From Galactobacillus timonensis (GTDB lineage Bacteria > Bacillota_I > Bacilli_A > Erysipelotrichales > Erysipelotrichaceae): a stretch of 64,000 nucleotides of DNA. The notes under the pieces are model-generated. The model had not been told where the DNA came from, did not search any database, and saw only the letters and a list, made by a program, of their open reading frames with translations. Within the stretch, counting starts at the first letter, position 1. Each line of letters starts with the position of its first letter. The stretch covers positions 69,010 through 133,009 of the forward strand of contig NZ_LT964739.1 of NCBI RefSeq assembly GCF_900240265.1. Direction: 5' to 3'. This document shows, in pieces, positions 53,441 to 61,555 of the stretch. The position numbers and the translations under genes are program-made.

Positions 53441-54832
53441 ATGTCTCTTAACACGAATAAAGAGGACATCATGGAGCTCTTCGGCCTGGAAGACAGTGAT
53501 GTGGAGGACTTCCAGTATCAGAACTTGAATGGAAATGCACAGATCTCAGTCCGGCTCGTTCCGCACTATGAGCCCTGCCCGGAATGCGGCTGTAAAACTC
53601 CAAGGATCAAAGATTATTACTGGAAGAAGATTACGCACAGTGTTCTTTCTGATCGTAAATGTACGCTGCTTTACCGGGCCAGACGATATGTCTGTCCGGT
53701 ATGTCATCGAACCTATGCAGAGAAGAATCCATTCTCCTTTGGCAGTATGAGTATCTCCGCATTCACGGTTCAGAGAGTGCTCACGGATCTGAAGAACTAT
53801 AACGAGACATTCTCTTCCGTTGCGCGCAGGTATCATCTCTCTCCTGCCACAGCTGCCTATCTGTTTGATGATCACGTCAGTCTTCCCAGGAAACCTCTGC
53901 CGGAGATGATCAGCTTTGATGAAGTCTATGCCTTCCGCAACTACAGCGAGAAATTCGTCTGTGTTCTTATGGATTTCCAGAGACAGACGCCCATTGATTT
54001 CCTGAACTCCAGACGGGAAGATCGGCTGCTCAGCTACTTTATGAAGATCCCGCTGGAAGAGCGGAAGAAAGTCAAAGCCTGTTCCTTCGATATGTACGAT
54101 ACCTATCGAACGGTCATGAAGAAGTGTTTCCCGAACAGTATCGGTATCGTGGACAGATTCCATCTCTGCCAGGAACTGGGACGCCAGACCGACAGTGTTC
54201 GAATCCGTGCCATGAAAGGAACCACAAAAGGTTCCGATGAATACTATCTTCTCAAGAAGTTCAACTGGATTCTCTACAGGCATTCCGACAGCAGCACAAA
54301 AGATGGTAAGAAGCTGTTCGATCCAAACGGACAGAGAAGATATAACAATCATTTCAAATTTCCGATTAACTACTATGATCTCCGCGAGAAGCTCCTGAAA
54401 ATAAGCCCTGAGCTGATGGAGTCATGGAATCTGAAAGAAAAAGTATACGACTACTATGAGACCGCCACGCCCAACGATAGGGAGCAGAAACTGAACGAAC
54501 TGATTACGGAGTTCAGGAAGTCTCAGGTACCGGAAATGCGTCACTTCGCCAGCACACTGACCAAATGGCGGACCGAAATCATCAATTCTCTTACTACCTA
54601 CGGCTACATCTACAAGGTCGATTCCAAGACCGGCAAACCCAATGCCTATCATAAGCGGATGACCAATGCGATCATTGAAAACCGAAACTCAATCTGTAAG
54701 TGCATCAAGAAGAATGCGAACGGCTATCACAACTGGGACAGATTCCGCAACCGCCTCATGTACGTTCTGGACAAGGATGCGACCTACTCATTGAACCCGA
54801 TACACTCGAATGTCACAAAAACGGCGAAATAA
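53441..54832 (+). CDS. ISL3-family transposase (copy 2)
   Basis: 463 residues, intact, with the same zinc-binding and DDE motifs as copy 1. The only amino-acid change I see is Asn in place of Asp in FPIxYYDL, well away from the catalytic segments ISFDEV, CSFDMYD and IIENRNS, so it may still be active. Confidence 0.93.
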   Translation: MSLNTNKEDIMELFGLEDSDVEDFQYQNLNGNAQISVRLVPHYEPCPECGCKTPRIKDYYWKKITHSVLSDRKCTLLYRARRYVCPVCHRTYAEKNPFSFGSMSISAFTVQRVLTDLKNYNETFSSVARRYHLSPATAAYLFDDHVSLPRKPLPEMISFDEVYAFRNYSEKFVCVLMDFQRQTPIDFLNSRREDRLLSYFMKIPLEERKKVKACSFDMYDTYRTVMKKCFPNSIGIVDRFHLCQELGRQTDSVRIRAMKGTTKGSDEYYLLKKFNWILYRHSDSSTKDGKKLFDPNGQRRYNNHFKFPINYYDLREKLLKISPELMESWNLKEKVYDYYETATPNDREQKLNELITEFRKSQVPEMRHFASTLTKWRTEIINSLTTYGYIYKVDSKTGKPNAYHKRMTNAIIENRNSICKCIKKNANGYHNWDRFRNRLMYVLDKDATYSLNPIHSNVTKTAK

Positions 54833-54981
54833 AAACTTGGCCTCACAGCTGTTCAAACCAGTTGTAAGGTCATGTCTTACTTCAGATGACTCGGGCGCTG
54901 AGTTCATGATTATGGGGCGCCAGTTACCCCAGAGATTTATCGCTCCGGTTTGACTCTAACCCCACACATTTCAAAAGCGCC

Positions 54982-54989
54982 TGAAAAAG
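54982..54989. repeat. ISL3 copy 2 target-site duplication, right
   Basis: TGAAAAAG, identical to 52422-52429; it contains the original ferredoxin codons GAA AAA. Confidence 0.9.
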
Positions 54990-55013
54990 CCTGAAGACAA
55001 ACATCCCCAGGCT
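54983..55013 (-). terminator. terminator-like hairpin at ISL3 copy 2 junction
   Basis: On the minus strand AGCCTG ... CAGGCT (55013-54988) followed by TTTTTC. It would end minus-strand transcription coming through the CDF-like fragment. Confidence 0.5.
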
Positions 55014-55039
55014 GCTTCTCAAAACAGATCCGTTCATCT

Positions 55040-55069
55040 GACCTTCGCCCGCCCGGCGAGGGTCTTTTT
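55040..55069 (+). terminator. terminator of the original hcp operon
   Basis: Ten-pair stem GACCTTCGCC/GGCGAGGGTC with a five-base loop, then TTTTT. It lies past the original ferredoxin stop and is now separated from it by the element. Confidence 0.88.
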
Positions 55070-55317
55070 CAATCTGCCGTATCAATGTCACCGGTGATGG
55101 AAACTGTGTAATCAGGAAACGCCGCTTCAATTGATTTCTGCAGCTTATCCATCGTCTGTTGATGATCCACATCAAAGCTGATGGTAGCGTCAAAGCGAAG
55201 CTGTGTGCCGGCATCGTTCATATAAAAGCCATGGATGTCAAATGCCCCGGATTCTTCTCCCCAGTTCTCAAGCATGTTGCGAACTTTCGGCATTGCCCGA
55301 CTATTCGGAACTAACAA
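55069..55317 (-). pseudogene. C-terminal fragment of a CDF metal transporter
   Basis: The last 60 or so residues (from DIHGFYMND to SITGDIDTAD) are nearly identical to the C-terminus of the intact CDF gene at 56378-57493, also at the DNA level, while upstream residues (KVRNMLENWGEESGA) are a diverged remnant. No membrane domain is present, so it cannot be a transporter. It is probably what is left of a duplicated or deleted second CDF gene. Confidence 0.82.
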
Positions 55318-55715
55318 TCGCTTCCCGCGCCGCTCCGCTTGCCAGAATCAAATTGACGCAGTGTAGAAGAAAATCAATAATAAATATAGAAAATACCCAA
55401 CGCAATTTCTAACAGTTTCAATTTGTTAACCATATTTTGTATTCCTTGCGAAAGGATCCGTCATCTGGTTTTATTAGAGAATACATGTACATGCATTGCG
55501 ATATAGCTGGATTGAATTCTCAGCTTTCTTAAATATACCTACATTATTTTTATTCTTACCATCAAAAACTCTTAGGCATGGGCGAAAAATAAGTTATGAA
55601 CCTAACTGTCAGGAAGATAAAGGAGGTGAGGAAGGGAGAGAAGTATCAAACAGAGAAACTTTTCAATAATTGCGAAATGAATTTTTTACCGCCAGTAAAT
55701 ATGAAGGAGACTAAT

Positions 55716-55991
55716 ATGGAAACTAACAAGCTGAAAAAGCCTTCTTTAAGATTCATCTGTCAAATAGTAATAATCGTCTGCGGCGGATTAGGACTAATAG
55801 GGATGGATTCCCAAAACAAGCTTGATATCTTAATTATTGAGATTCTCGGATCGTTTGTTGGATGCTTACTTCTATATCTATATTTTAAATTGTCAAAGAG
55901 TAGTGATATTAAGCAAAAAATCAGGTTAATTTTAGATCAGGAATTCAAATTTTTAATGTTCGTTGTTTCACTATACTTTTGGCCATTTTAG
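55716..55991 (+). CDS. small hypothetical membrane protein, 91 aa
   Basis: Predicted membrane protein with two clear hydrophobic helices (about residues 13-30 and 37-57), and a third hydrophobic end (FLMFVVSLYFWPF). I choose the ATG at 55716, seven bases after AAGGAG; the frame is open to 55596 and another strong AAAGGAGGTGAGG at 55619 has no well-placed start. AT-rich codons unlike those of the neighbours suggest acquisition. Function unknown. Confidence 0.5.
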   Translation: METNKLKKPSLRFICQIVIIVCGGLGLIGMDSQNKLDILIIEILGSFVGCLLLYLYFKLSKSSDIKQKIRLILDQEFKFLMFVVSLYFWPF

Positions 55992-56086
55992 CAGCTTGGT
56001 GAATTGATTTCTGATGGGTACCAAATACAGTACAGTTGTTTTTCTGTAATCAGCTATCCTTGCCATACAAGAGGATGGATAACTTT

Positions 56087-56221
56087 ATGGAAGACAACGT
56101 AAATTCTTGCGAATGCTGTGACGTATTTGAAGCTGCTGCGCTGAAAGAGCTTCTTCCCTGTCAGGTGGATCATCTTCGTCGGAAATTTGGAAAAGAACCC
56201 CTTTTTGCACAGTGTTGGTAG
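56087..56221 (+). CDS. possible small Cys-rich peptide, 44 aa
   Basis: Short ORF with SCECCDVFEAAAL and later LPCQVDHLRRKFGKEP. It could start at 56075 or 56087 after GAGGATGGA. The clustered cysteines and the position beside a metal transporter are suggestive, but the ORF is very short and unrecognised, and may be a degraded gene. Confidence 0.3.
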   Translation: MEDNVNSCECCDVFEAAALKELLPCQVDHLRRKFGKEPLFAQCW

Positions 56222-56257
56222 GTTTCAGATTAGAGTAGTTTTATCTGACTCATAAGG

Positions 56258-56295
56258 ACTGTAACAGTTGACATGTAGCTGTTACAGTCTTCTTC
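56258..56295 (+). terminator. terminator-like hairpin in the AT-rich islet
   Basis: Ten-base perfect arms ACTGTAACAG and CTGTTACAGT, 11-base loop, followed by CTTCTTCTC, an interrupted T-rich run. Confidence 0.5.
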
Positions 56296-56377
56296 TCGTA
56301 TTTACCGTTATCAGTAAAGAAAAATACACTGCACCGTGGCCTCATGACTTAATCATGTCCTGCTGGTACATCCCTTT

Positions 56378-57493
56378 TCAGTCTGCCGTATCAATATCAC
56401 CGGTGATGGAAACTGTGTAATCAGGGAACGCCGCCTCAATTGAATTCTGCAGCTTATCCATCGTCTGTTGATGATCCACATCAAAGCTGATGGTTGCGTC
56501 AAAGCGAAGTTGTTTTTTCGCTTCATCCATATAAAAACCATGGATGCCAAGGACGCCGCCCGTCTGCTCAGCGATACGGCGAACCTTCTGCTCCGCTGCT
56601 GCGGCCGCATCATCCTGCGTATTGTAGGAATAGACTCCAATGCCTGTCATCAGCACACCTGTCTCTTGATATACAGCCTTCTGAATCTTCCGGTCCAGAA
56701 TATCCACATCCTTGACCGACATCGTATCCGGAAGCTCCACATGAACAGACCCGATGTAGCGCTGCGGCCCATAATTTGTCAACACCAGATCATATACACC
56801 GCGCACACCCGGCTGGTCCGCCACAATCTTCTTCACTTTTTTCGACAGTTCCGGCGCAGGGCGCTCACCAAGAATCGCATTCAGCGTATCTTTCAACAGT
56901 TCAACGCCAGACTTTACAATCATTGCCCCGATCACGACGCCAAGCCACGCTTCCAGAGAAATATGCATCACTGCATACAAAATTGCCGCACCAAGAACAG
57001 AGGAAGAAAGAACCGCATCCGACAGCGCATCCGCACCCGATGCCTGCAACGACCCGCTGTTAGTTTCAATGCCTTTCTTTTTCACATAGCGGCCAAGTAC
57101 GATTTTCACAGCCACACCGATCGCCAGAATCACAAGCGACAGCGTCGAATAGGAGGCGGCTTCCGGATGAAGGATCTTCTTCACAGATTCAACCACAGAT
57201 GAAACACCGGCATAAAGAACCAGTGTACTGACAATCAGCTCACTGAAATACTCAATGCGCCCATAACCCATGGGGTGTTCCTTATCCGGTTTCTTAGCGC
57301 CTAGCTTTGTTCCAAGAATCGTAATTACAGAACTCAGTGCATCCGAAAGGTTGTTAACCGCGTCCAGTGTAATCGCAATCGAATTTGCAGCAGCACCAAT
57401 CACCGCCTTCAAACCCGCCAGGCCAAGATTAACGCCAATTGCCGTCACGCTGGTACGAATAATTACTTTTTCCCGTATATCTTCTTCAGCCAT
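56378..57493 (-). CDS. cation diffusion facilitator (CDF) family metal transporter
   Basis: CDF protein of 371 residues. Six membrane helices in the first 215 residues; the metal site motifs are ITLDAVNNLSDALSS (helix 2, Asn/Asp) and the helix 5 ASGADALSDAVLSS. The YGRIEYFSEL segment after helix 2 is also typical. The C-terminal cytoplasmic domain repeats a ferredoxin-like fold, with FDVDHQQTMD near the end. It exports divalent metal, Zn, Fe or Mn; the Asn-x-x-x-Asp and Asp-x-x-x-Asp pattern would fit Mn or Fe as well as Zn. It starts directly at the stop of the upstream membrane-protein gene. Confidence 0.93.
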   Translation of the reverse strand: MAEEDIREKVIIRTSVTAIGVNLGLAGLKAVIGAAANSIAITLDAVNNLSDALSSVITILGTKLGAKKPDKEHPMGYGRIEYFSELIVSTLVLYAGVSSVVESVKKILHPEAASYSTLSLVILAIGVAVKIVLGRYVKKKGIETNSGSLQASGADALSDAVLSSSVLGAAILYAVMHISLEAWLGVVIGAMIVKSGVELLKDTLNAILGERPAPELSKKVKKIVADQPGVRGVYDLVLTNYGPQRYIGSVHVELPDTMSVKDVDILDRKIQKAVYQETGVLMTGIGVYSYNTQDDAAAAAEQKVRRIAEQTGGVLGIHGFYMDEAKKQLRFDATISFDVDHQQTMDKLQNSIEAAFPDYTVSITGDIDTAD

Positions 57494-59122
57494 TTATTTC
57501 ACCTTGGCAATTACTCTCTCATTGCCATCCGCGTACCAGTCTACATCGATCTTGTCGCCAGGAGAAAGGAAAAGGAACGTCGACGCATTTTCCTGCGTCA
57601 GCTGCACACGATACACATCGCCGTCTTCCGCTTCCAGATAAACAATCGTATTACCGTCAATGACGGCACTCTTCCAGTCCGCAACCGTGATCGTCGCCGA
57701 ATCCGTTCTGTCAGCCGCCGCACTATTCGTCCCCAGAAACGAGGCGATCAGCGCATTCAGAGCCGTTTCCGAATTCTTGTCCGCCTTGATCGTATACACC
57801 TGCTGGTAGTCGCGGGCATCGACCATTGCATACATCTTGACCAGTCCCGCACTGTCCTTTAAGGAAAGAATGTAGACCGGCCGGTTCTGAATGTTCACCA
57901 GCACCGGGAAGGTTGCCGTATAGCCGTAGTTGAGCACTTCGCCCTCCGCCGAAGCCATGACCGAATACTCATCAGCACCCGAAGTCGCAATGAACTGTGC
58001 CTCATGGGTCCGCAAATCCACCAGCATGAACCCGATGTTCGAATCATCCGAAACAACCGAAGTCATTCCCGTATAGAGCCAGATATCACCATCCTTTGAA
58101 ATATAGTTATACCCTTCAGATGTCTGGATAACGCCTTCCTGAGAAAAGATGGAATTGAAGAAACCCTTCTGATAGCGGCCGTAGTCATTCAGTTCTGTTT
58201 CTACAAGATCTTCCGGAAACACCCGGTCCACCCAGGAAGGAATATCATCGAGCCCATAGCGCGTACTGGAGCCATCCACCGGATCCACCAGAATCAATCC
58301 CGTCACCCGCTTCAAAGACCGGAAGCCGGTATAGGTATATGTCGTACATACATACCATGGTTTCCCCTCATCATCGATTTCAAAGGTCGGATTGCCAAAG
58401 AGCACCGTCGGATAGCTGAAGCGAAGATGCCGGTACAGATTCTCATTGAACCATGCGCTTGGCACATAGCGCATCCTCTCCTCAAGGCGCACCAGCTTCG
58501 CACTGCCTGTCGTCGTATTGACCAGGATATAACCCGGAATGCCCGCCTTCCGGTTGCGGAAATACTTGATGATGCCATCATACGCAAGCGGCGTCACACG
58601 GTAGGTTCCTTCCTGATAGGAAATCTGTGCATACTCCTGGGACACATCGAACTGAGAAACAAGATCGCTCATCTCGCCCATCACCTTATCGCCAAGCTGC
58701 TCCGCCGAGTCGCGGTCAATGATCGCCGTCCTGTTGAAGCTGTAGGCAGGAATGGAACTGAACTCGACATCCATCACCTCAATACGCTGCGCATATATGC
58801 CCGAACGAAAGAGCGGCGACTCCACCAGCATCAGGATGCCCCAGAAACAGACACACGCAAACACCATGATCTCCACCTTCCGCAAAGGTGTATGATTGCC
58901 AATATCCCTTCTTCTTTTCGATTGTTTCGATGCGTGAACAGACACCACGTCAGTCGGGTTCTTTTCCTTTCCAAACAGCAGAATCCCGGCACTTACAACG
59001 ACCATTGCATAGATCCAGAAGCCGAGGCTGTGAAAATTCACCGCCGGATAATAGGCATAGAAAAGCAGGACAGCCCCAATCACAAGAAGACAGATGCGAG
59101 TTACTTTCTGCTTGATTGTCAT
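57494..59122 (-). CDS. large hypothetical membrane-anchored protein, 542 aa
   Basis: I do not recognise the family. Three hydrophobic helices at about 8-25, 32-50 and 85-103 are separated by a basic loop (KQSKRRRD), followed by an extracellular or cytoplasmic domain of about 430 residues with repeated beta-strand-like elements (GYILVNTTTGSAKLV, GLILVDPVDGSSTRY, GFMLVDLRTHEAQF) that look like repeated blades of a propeller. The gene joins directly to CDF (TAA then ATG), so they are one operon. It may have a role in surface or metal homeostasis, but this is a guess. Confidence 0.7.
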   Translation of the reverse strand: MTIKQKVTRICLLVIGAVLLFYAYYPAVNFHSLGFWIYAMVVVSAGILLFGKEKNPTDVVSVHASKQSKRRRDIGNHTPLRKVEIMVFACVCFWGILMLVESPLFRSGIYAQRIEVMDVEFSSIPAYSFNRTAIIDRDSAEQLGDKVMGEMSDLVSQFDVSQEYAQISYQEGTYRVTPLAYDGIIKYFRNRKAGIPGYILVNTTTGSAKLVRLEERMRYVPSAWFNENLYRHLRFSYPTVLFGNPTFEIDDEGKPWYVCTTYTYTGFRSLKRVTGLILVDPVDGSSTRYGLDDIPSWVDRVFPEDLVETELNDYGRYQKGFFNSIFSQEGVIQTSEGYNYISKDGDIWLYTGMTSVVSDDSNIGFMLVDLRTHEAQFIATSGADEYSVMASAEGEVLNYGYTATFPVLVNIQNRPVYILSLKDSAGLVKMYAMVDARDYQQVYTIKADKNSETALNALIASFLGTNSAAADRTDSATITVADWKSAVIDGNTIVYLEAEDGDVYRVQLTQENASTFLFLSPGDKIDVDWYADGNERVIAKVK

Positions 59123-59261
59123 GATATTTTCCCCGTTCCAATCGATATTAAAATTTTAGCATAGGGGCCGGAAATTCCCGAGGCGCCAGCCGTTTCCTTA
59201 CATACTCCATACAACCCCTTTACATGAATCGATGTTCTTTTTGCAGATTTTCCCTGTGAAG

Positions 59262-59280
59262 TTCACATTTCTTTCACATT
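59262..59280 (+). promoter_or_regulatory. PhoP-box-like direct repeats upstream of candidate small RNA
   Basis: TTCACATT occurs at 59262-59269 and 59273-59280 with an 11-base period (TTCACA-N5-TTCACA). This is the layout of OmpR-family (PhoP-like) sites. It overlaps the -35 position of a -10-like GATATA at 59291-59296. Confidence 0.4.
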
Positions 59281-59297
59281 GACGCCCTAGGATATAC

Positions 59298-59400
59298 GTG
59301 TCTTCCAAAAGAAGACAACAATTAATTTCTTTCCCCCTCCAATCAAAGAAATTAAAACATTGCATTGATGAAAAGAACTCCTTCCCCGGGAGTTCTTTTC
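59298..59400 (+). ncRNA. candidate small regulatory RNA with C-rich loops
   Basis: Three perfect hairpins in 100 bases with no coding potential: GTCTTC/GAAGAC (59300-59316); TTAATTTCTTT/AAAGAAATTAA (59322-59355) with the loop CCCCCTCCAATC; and AAAAGAACTC/GAGTTCTTTT (59371-59399) with loop CTTCCCCGG, which can act as a terminator and also serves the convergent VanY-like gene. C-rich loops complementary to Shine-Dalgarno sequences are typical of Gram-positive small RNAs. An activator-type promoter lies upstream. Confidence 0.45.
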
Positions 59401-59401
59401 G

Positions 59402-60214
59402 TTACTCGTTTGCACCATCACCGGTTTCAGGAACCAGCTGGTAATACTCTTCCATTGTCAGACCGGAAGCCTTGATCTTCTTCGCCTCCTCGACGCCGAC
59501 ATACCGGTAGTGCCACGGACTGTAGACAACGCCGGTAACGGACTGCCTGCCCTGCGGGAAGCGCTCAATCCATCCGTAGTCAGCCGCATGTTCACTGAGC
59601 CAGCGATAGGAAGAATAATCCTTGAAACAGGTCTGCAGCTCACATGCACCGTTGTAGTTGCCAATATCCGCCGCCAGTCCCAGCTGATGTTCCGAGGCAC
59701 CGGGAATATCATCAATCTTGTTCACATAGCCCGAACCGTTGGCGTTGAGATACGTATGGTACAGAGAACGCTGCTCCTTATAGCTGCGATAGCCGTCAAC
59801 CAGCTTCAGATACACATCATCCGCCTGAGCGGCCGCAAACATCTGTTCCAGTGACGCAGCCGCCTCATCGCGCAGCTGAACATCCTTTGCCTTATATACG
59901 TCGACTGACCTCAGATCTGCAGGCACATAGTCTTCCGACAACGTATGGTCACGGTTCACGATCCGTGTCAGGGAATCATCCGATGTAACATCCACGACTT
60001 CGGGTGTGGCTGTCGGTATCGGGGTTGGCTGGGGCGTAAGCGCAGGTGTCGCCACAGCAGTGGGCGTCGCCGTCGGCGTAGGTGTCGCAGCAGCCACCGG
60101 GTGCAGCGAAGGCAGAGAGATACGGCTGCCGAACTGCAGAAATGCCAGCAATCCCAGGATCACAGCCGAAAGGATAATGACCACAATAACTTTCCAGCGA
60201 TACTTCGTTTCCAT
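59402..60214 (-). CDS. D,D-carboxypeptidase, VanY/M15B family
   Basis: Membrane-anchored zinc peptidase of 270 residues: one membrane helix (about 7-27), a Pro/Thr-rich linker of TPTPTAT-like repeats (about 43-70), then an M15B catalytic domain. Zinc-site motifs: ASEHQLGLAADI with His and Asp, and PWHYRYVG with the third His; VDGYRSYKEQ is the conserved early motif. Such enzymes remove the terminal D-Ala of peptidoglycan stem peptides outside the membrane. It follows the alcohol dehydrogenase by 42 bases. No vanR/S or vanA genes are nearby, so a glycopeptide resistance role is not indicated. Confidence 0.92.
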   Translation of the reverse strand: METKYRWKVIVVIILSAVILGLLAFLQFGSRISLPSLHPVAAATPTPTATPTAVATPALTPQPTPIPTATPEVVDVTSDDSLTRIVNRDHTLSEDYVPADLRSVDVYKAKDVQLRDEAAASLEQMFAAAQADDVYLKLVDGYRSYKEQRSLYHTYLNANGSGYVNKIDDIPGASEHQLGLAADIGNYNGACELQTCFKDYSSYRWLSEHAADYGWIERFPQGRQSVTGVVYSPWHYRYVGVEEAKKIKASGLTMEEYYQLVPETGDGANE

Positions 60215-60256
60215 GAAATCAGTATAAACGAAAATGGAACGACCGCGTTCAAAGGA

Positions 60257-61411
60257 TTACCACGCCCGACGAAGAATCGTTTCCAGATCCGAAAGCGAAA
60301 GATCCATGAACGCAGACGAGTAATCGCGTGTCTCATGAAGCTCCATGGCAATATCAGAAAGACCCTCTTGATTAACGATGCCAAGTTCACGCAATGAAAC
60401 CGGAAGGCCCGCTTTTTTCCAGAACGACCGCAGCGCATCAATCCCCGCCCTTGCATTCGTCATCGGATCCCGATCTGAAAGAGCGAACACATTCCGCGCA
60501 AACTGATCAAAGCGCCTCACCGTCGCATCATTCAACACCTGTTCCATCCAGAATGGCGTAATGACCGCCAGTGACTCACCGTGGTTCACCCCATAGTGGG
60601 CCGTCAGCGCATGGGAAATGCTGTGGCAGCTCCAAGTCCCCTTCTTTCCATACGCAGTCAGTGACTTGATCCCGATGTCCGACGCATACAGAAGATCCGC
60701 CCGTGCATCATAATCATCCGGCTTTGCCAGTACCTTCTCCAGCGAGGCCATCACCGTCCGCAGCAGCACTTCCGCAATGCCGTCCGCAATCGGCGCATCA
60801 AAGCCCGGCTTGAAATAGTCTTCCAGAATATGGCTCATCGTATCGGCCGCTCCAGCCCGCGTTTGTCGCACAGGTACGCTGAATGTATAGGAAGGATCCG
60901 CGATACAGGCGATCGGATACAGCAGCGGATGCGAGAATCCTTTCTTCAGAACCAGCTTCGCATTGGAAATGACCGATGTACTGTTGAACTCCGACCCCGT
61001 CGCTGCCGCTGTCGGAATGGCGATCAACGGAAGCGCACGCTGAATTTCACCTGCATGCGTCACCATCTCCCAGAGATCACCTTCCCAGTACACCCCGGCC
61101 GCAATGGCCTTGGCACAATCAATGACACTGCCCGCGCCAACCGCAACAATCACGTCACTTTCGCTGCTTCTGGCAGCTTCAACGCCACGCGCCACTGTCT
61201 CAATCGAAGGATTGCTTTCAATGCCGGAAAATTCCGTCAACACTCCGTGACAATGCCGCAAAACGTCGTCATAGATTCCGTTTCTTCTGATTGAACCGCC
61301 TCCATATACCAGAAGAACCCGCTGATACGAAGAAAGAACAGGATCCAGCTGAACGATCTGTCCCCGCCCGAAATAATACGGAACAGGCATCTGCAGCACA
61401 AAGTTTTCCAT
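60257..61411 (-). CDS. iron-containing alcohol dehydrogenase (butanol dehydrogenase-like)
   Basis: Iron-type alcohol dehydrogenase of 384 residues. Motifs: VYGGGSIRRNGIYDDV and VGAGSVIDCAKAIA for NAD(P) binding, and metal ligands in ADTMSHILEDYF and CHSISHALTAHYGVNHG. It is similar to BdhA/YqhD-like enzymes that reduce aldehydes. AAGGAGG precedes the ATG. TnpB element copy B ends 22 bases upstream of the start codon, so the original promoter region has been moved about 1.4 kb away. Confidence 0.92.
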   Translation of the reverse strand: MENFVLQMPVPYYFGRGQIVQLDPVLSSYQRVLLVYGGGSIRRNGIYDDVLRHCHGVLTEFSGIESNPSIETVARGVEAARSSESDVIVAVGAGSVIDCAKAIAAGVYWEGDLWEMVTHAGEIQRALPLIAIPTAAATGSEFNSTSVISNAKLVLKKGFSHPLLYPIACIADPSYTFSVPVRQTRAGAADTMSHILEDYFKPGFDAPIADGIAEVLLRTVMASLEKVLAKPDDYDARADLLYASDIGIKSLTAYGKKGTWSCHSISHALTAHYGVNHGESLAVITPFWMEQVLNDATVRRFDQFARNVFALSDRDPMTNARAGIDALRSFWKKAGLPVSLRELGIVNQEGLSDIAMELHETRDYSSAFMDLSLSDLETILRRAW

Positions 61412-61416
61412 CGTAA

Positions 61417-61555
61417 AACCTCCTTACCAAGCTTGACACTCCCACAGCTAAAGCACGTGGGATTCTTGAGAAGTCTGACTGCTTACGCAATCCTTATTCT
61501 CAAAGGGCTTGCCAACAGCCCTCTACACAGTCCTTCAAAGCTGAGGTTCTGTTTA
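61417..61555 (-). ncRNA. predicted omega RNA (reRNA) of TnpB copy B
   Basis: Right-end scaffold by analogy with copy A. The guide would begin GCTTGGTAAGGAGGTTTT on the minus strand, i.e. the Shine-Dalgarno of the alcohol dehydrogenase gene. Confidence 0.4.

Larger units (their letters stand above)
52430..54981 (+). mobile_element. ISL3-family insertion sequence, complete copy 2 (2552 bp)
   Basis: Same length and gene content as the copy at 18748-21299, bounded by TGAAAAAG on both sides. It entered the last codons of the ferredoxin gene, in a T-tract (minus strand) of the adjacent terminator at 54983-55013. Read-through from the hcp operon now enters the element. Confidence 0.93.
55318..56377. 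other. AT-rich islet between CDF fragment and CDF gene
   Basis: This 1.06-kb stretch is visibly more AT-rich than its surroundings, and holds only small ORFs. It lies between two copies of a CDF 3' end, which could be a scar of insertion or of recombination. A CATGTACATG palindrome is at about 55492. No mobile-element gene or tRNA was recognised. Confidence 0.6.

Noticed and set aside
60000..60090. Short tandem repeats that could suggest a CRISPR or minisatellite
   Set aside because: They encode the Pro/Thr-rich linker of the VanY-like peptidase and are not regularly spaced. No CRISPR array was seen anywhere in the window.
59402..60214. Vancomycin-resistance cluster
   Set aside because: Only the VanY-like peptidase is present; no vanH/A/X or regulator genes are nearby, and M15B peptidases are common housekeeping enzymes.
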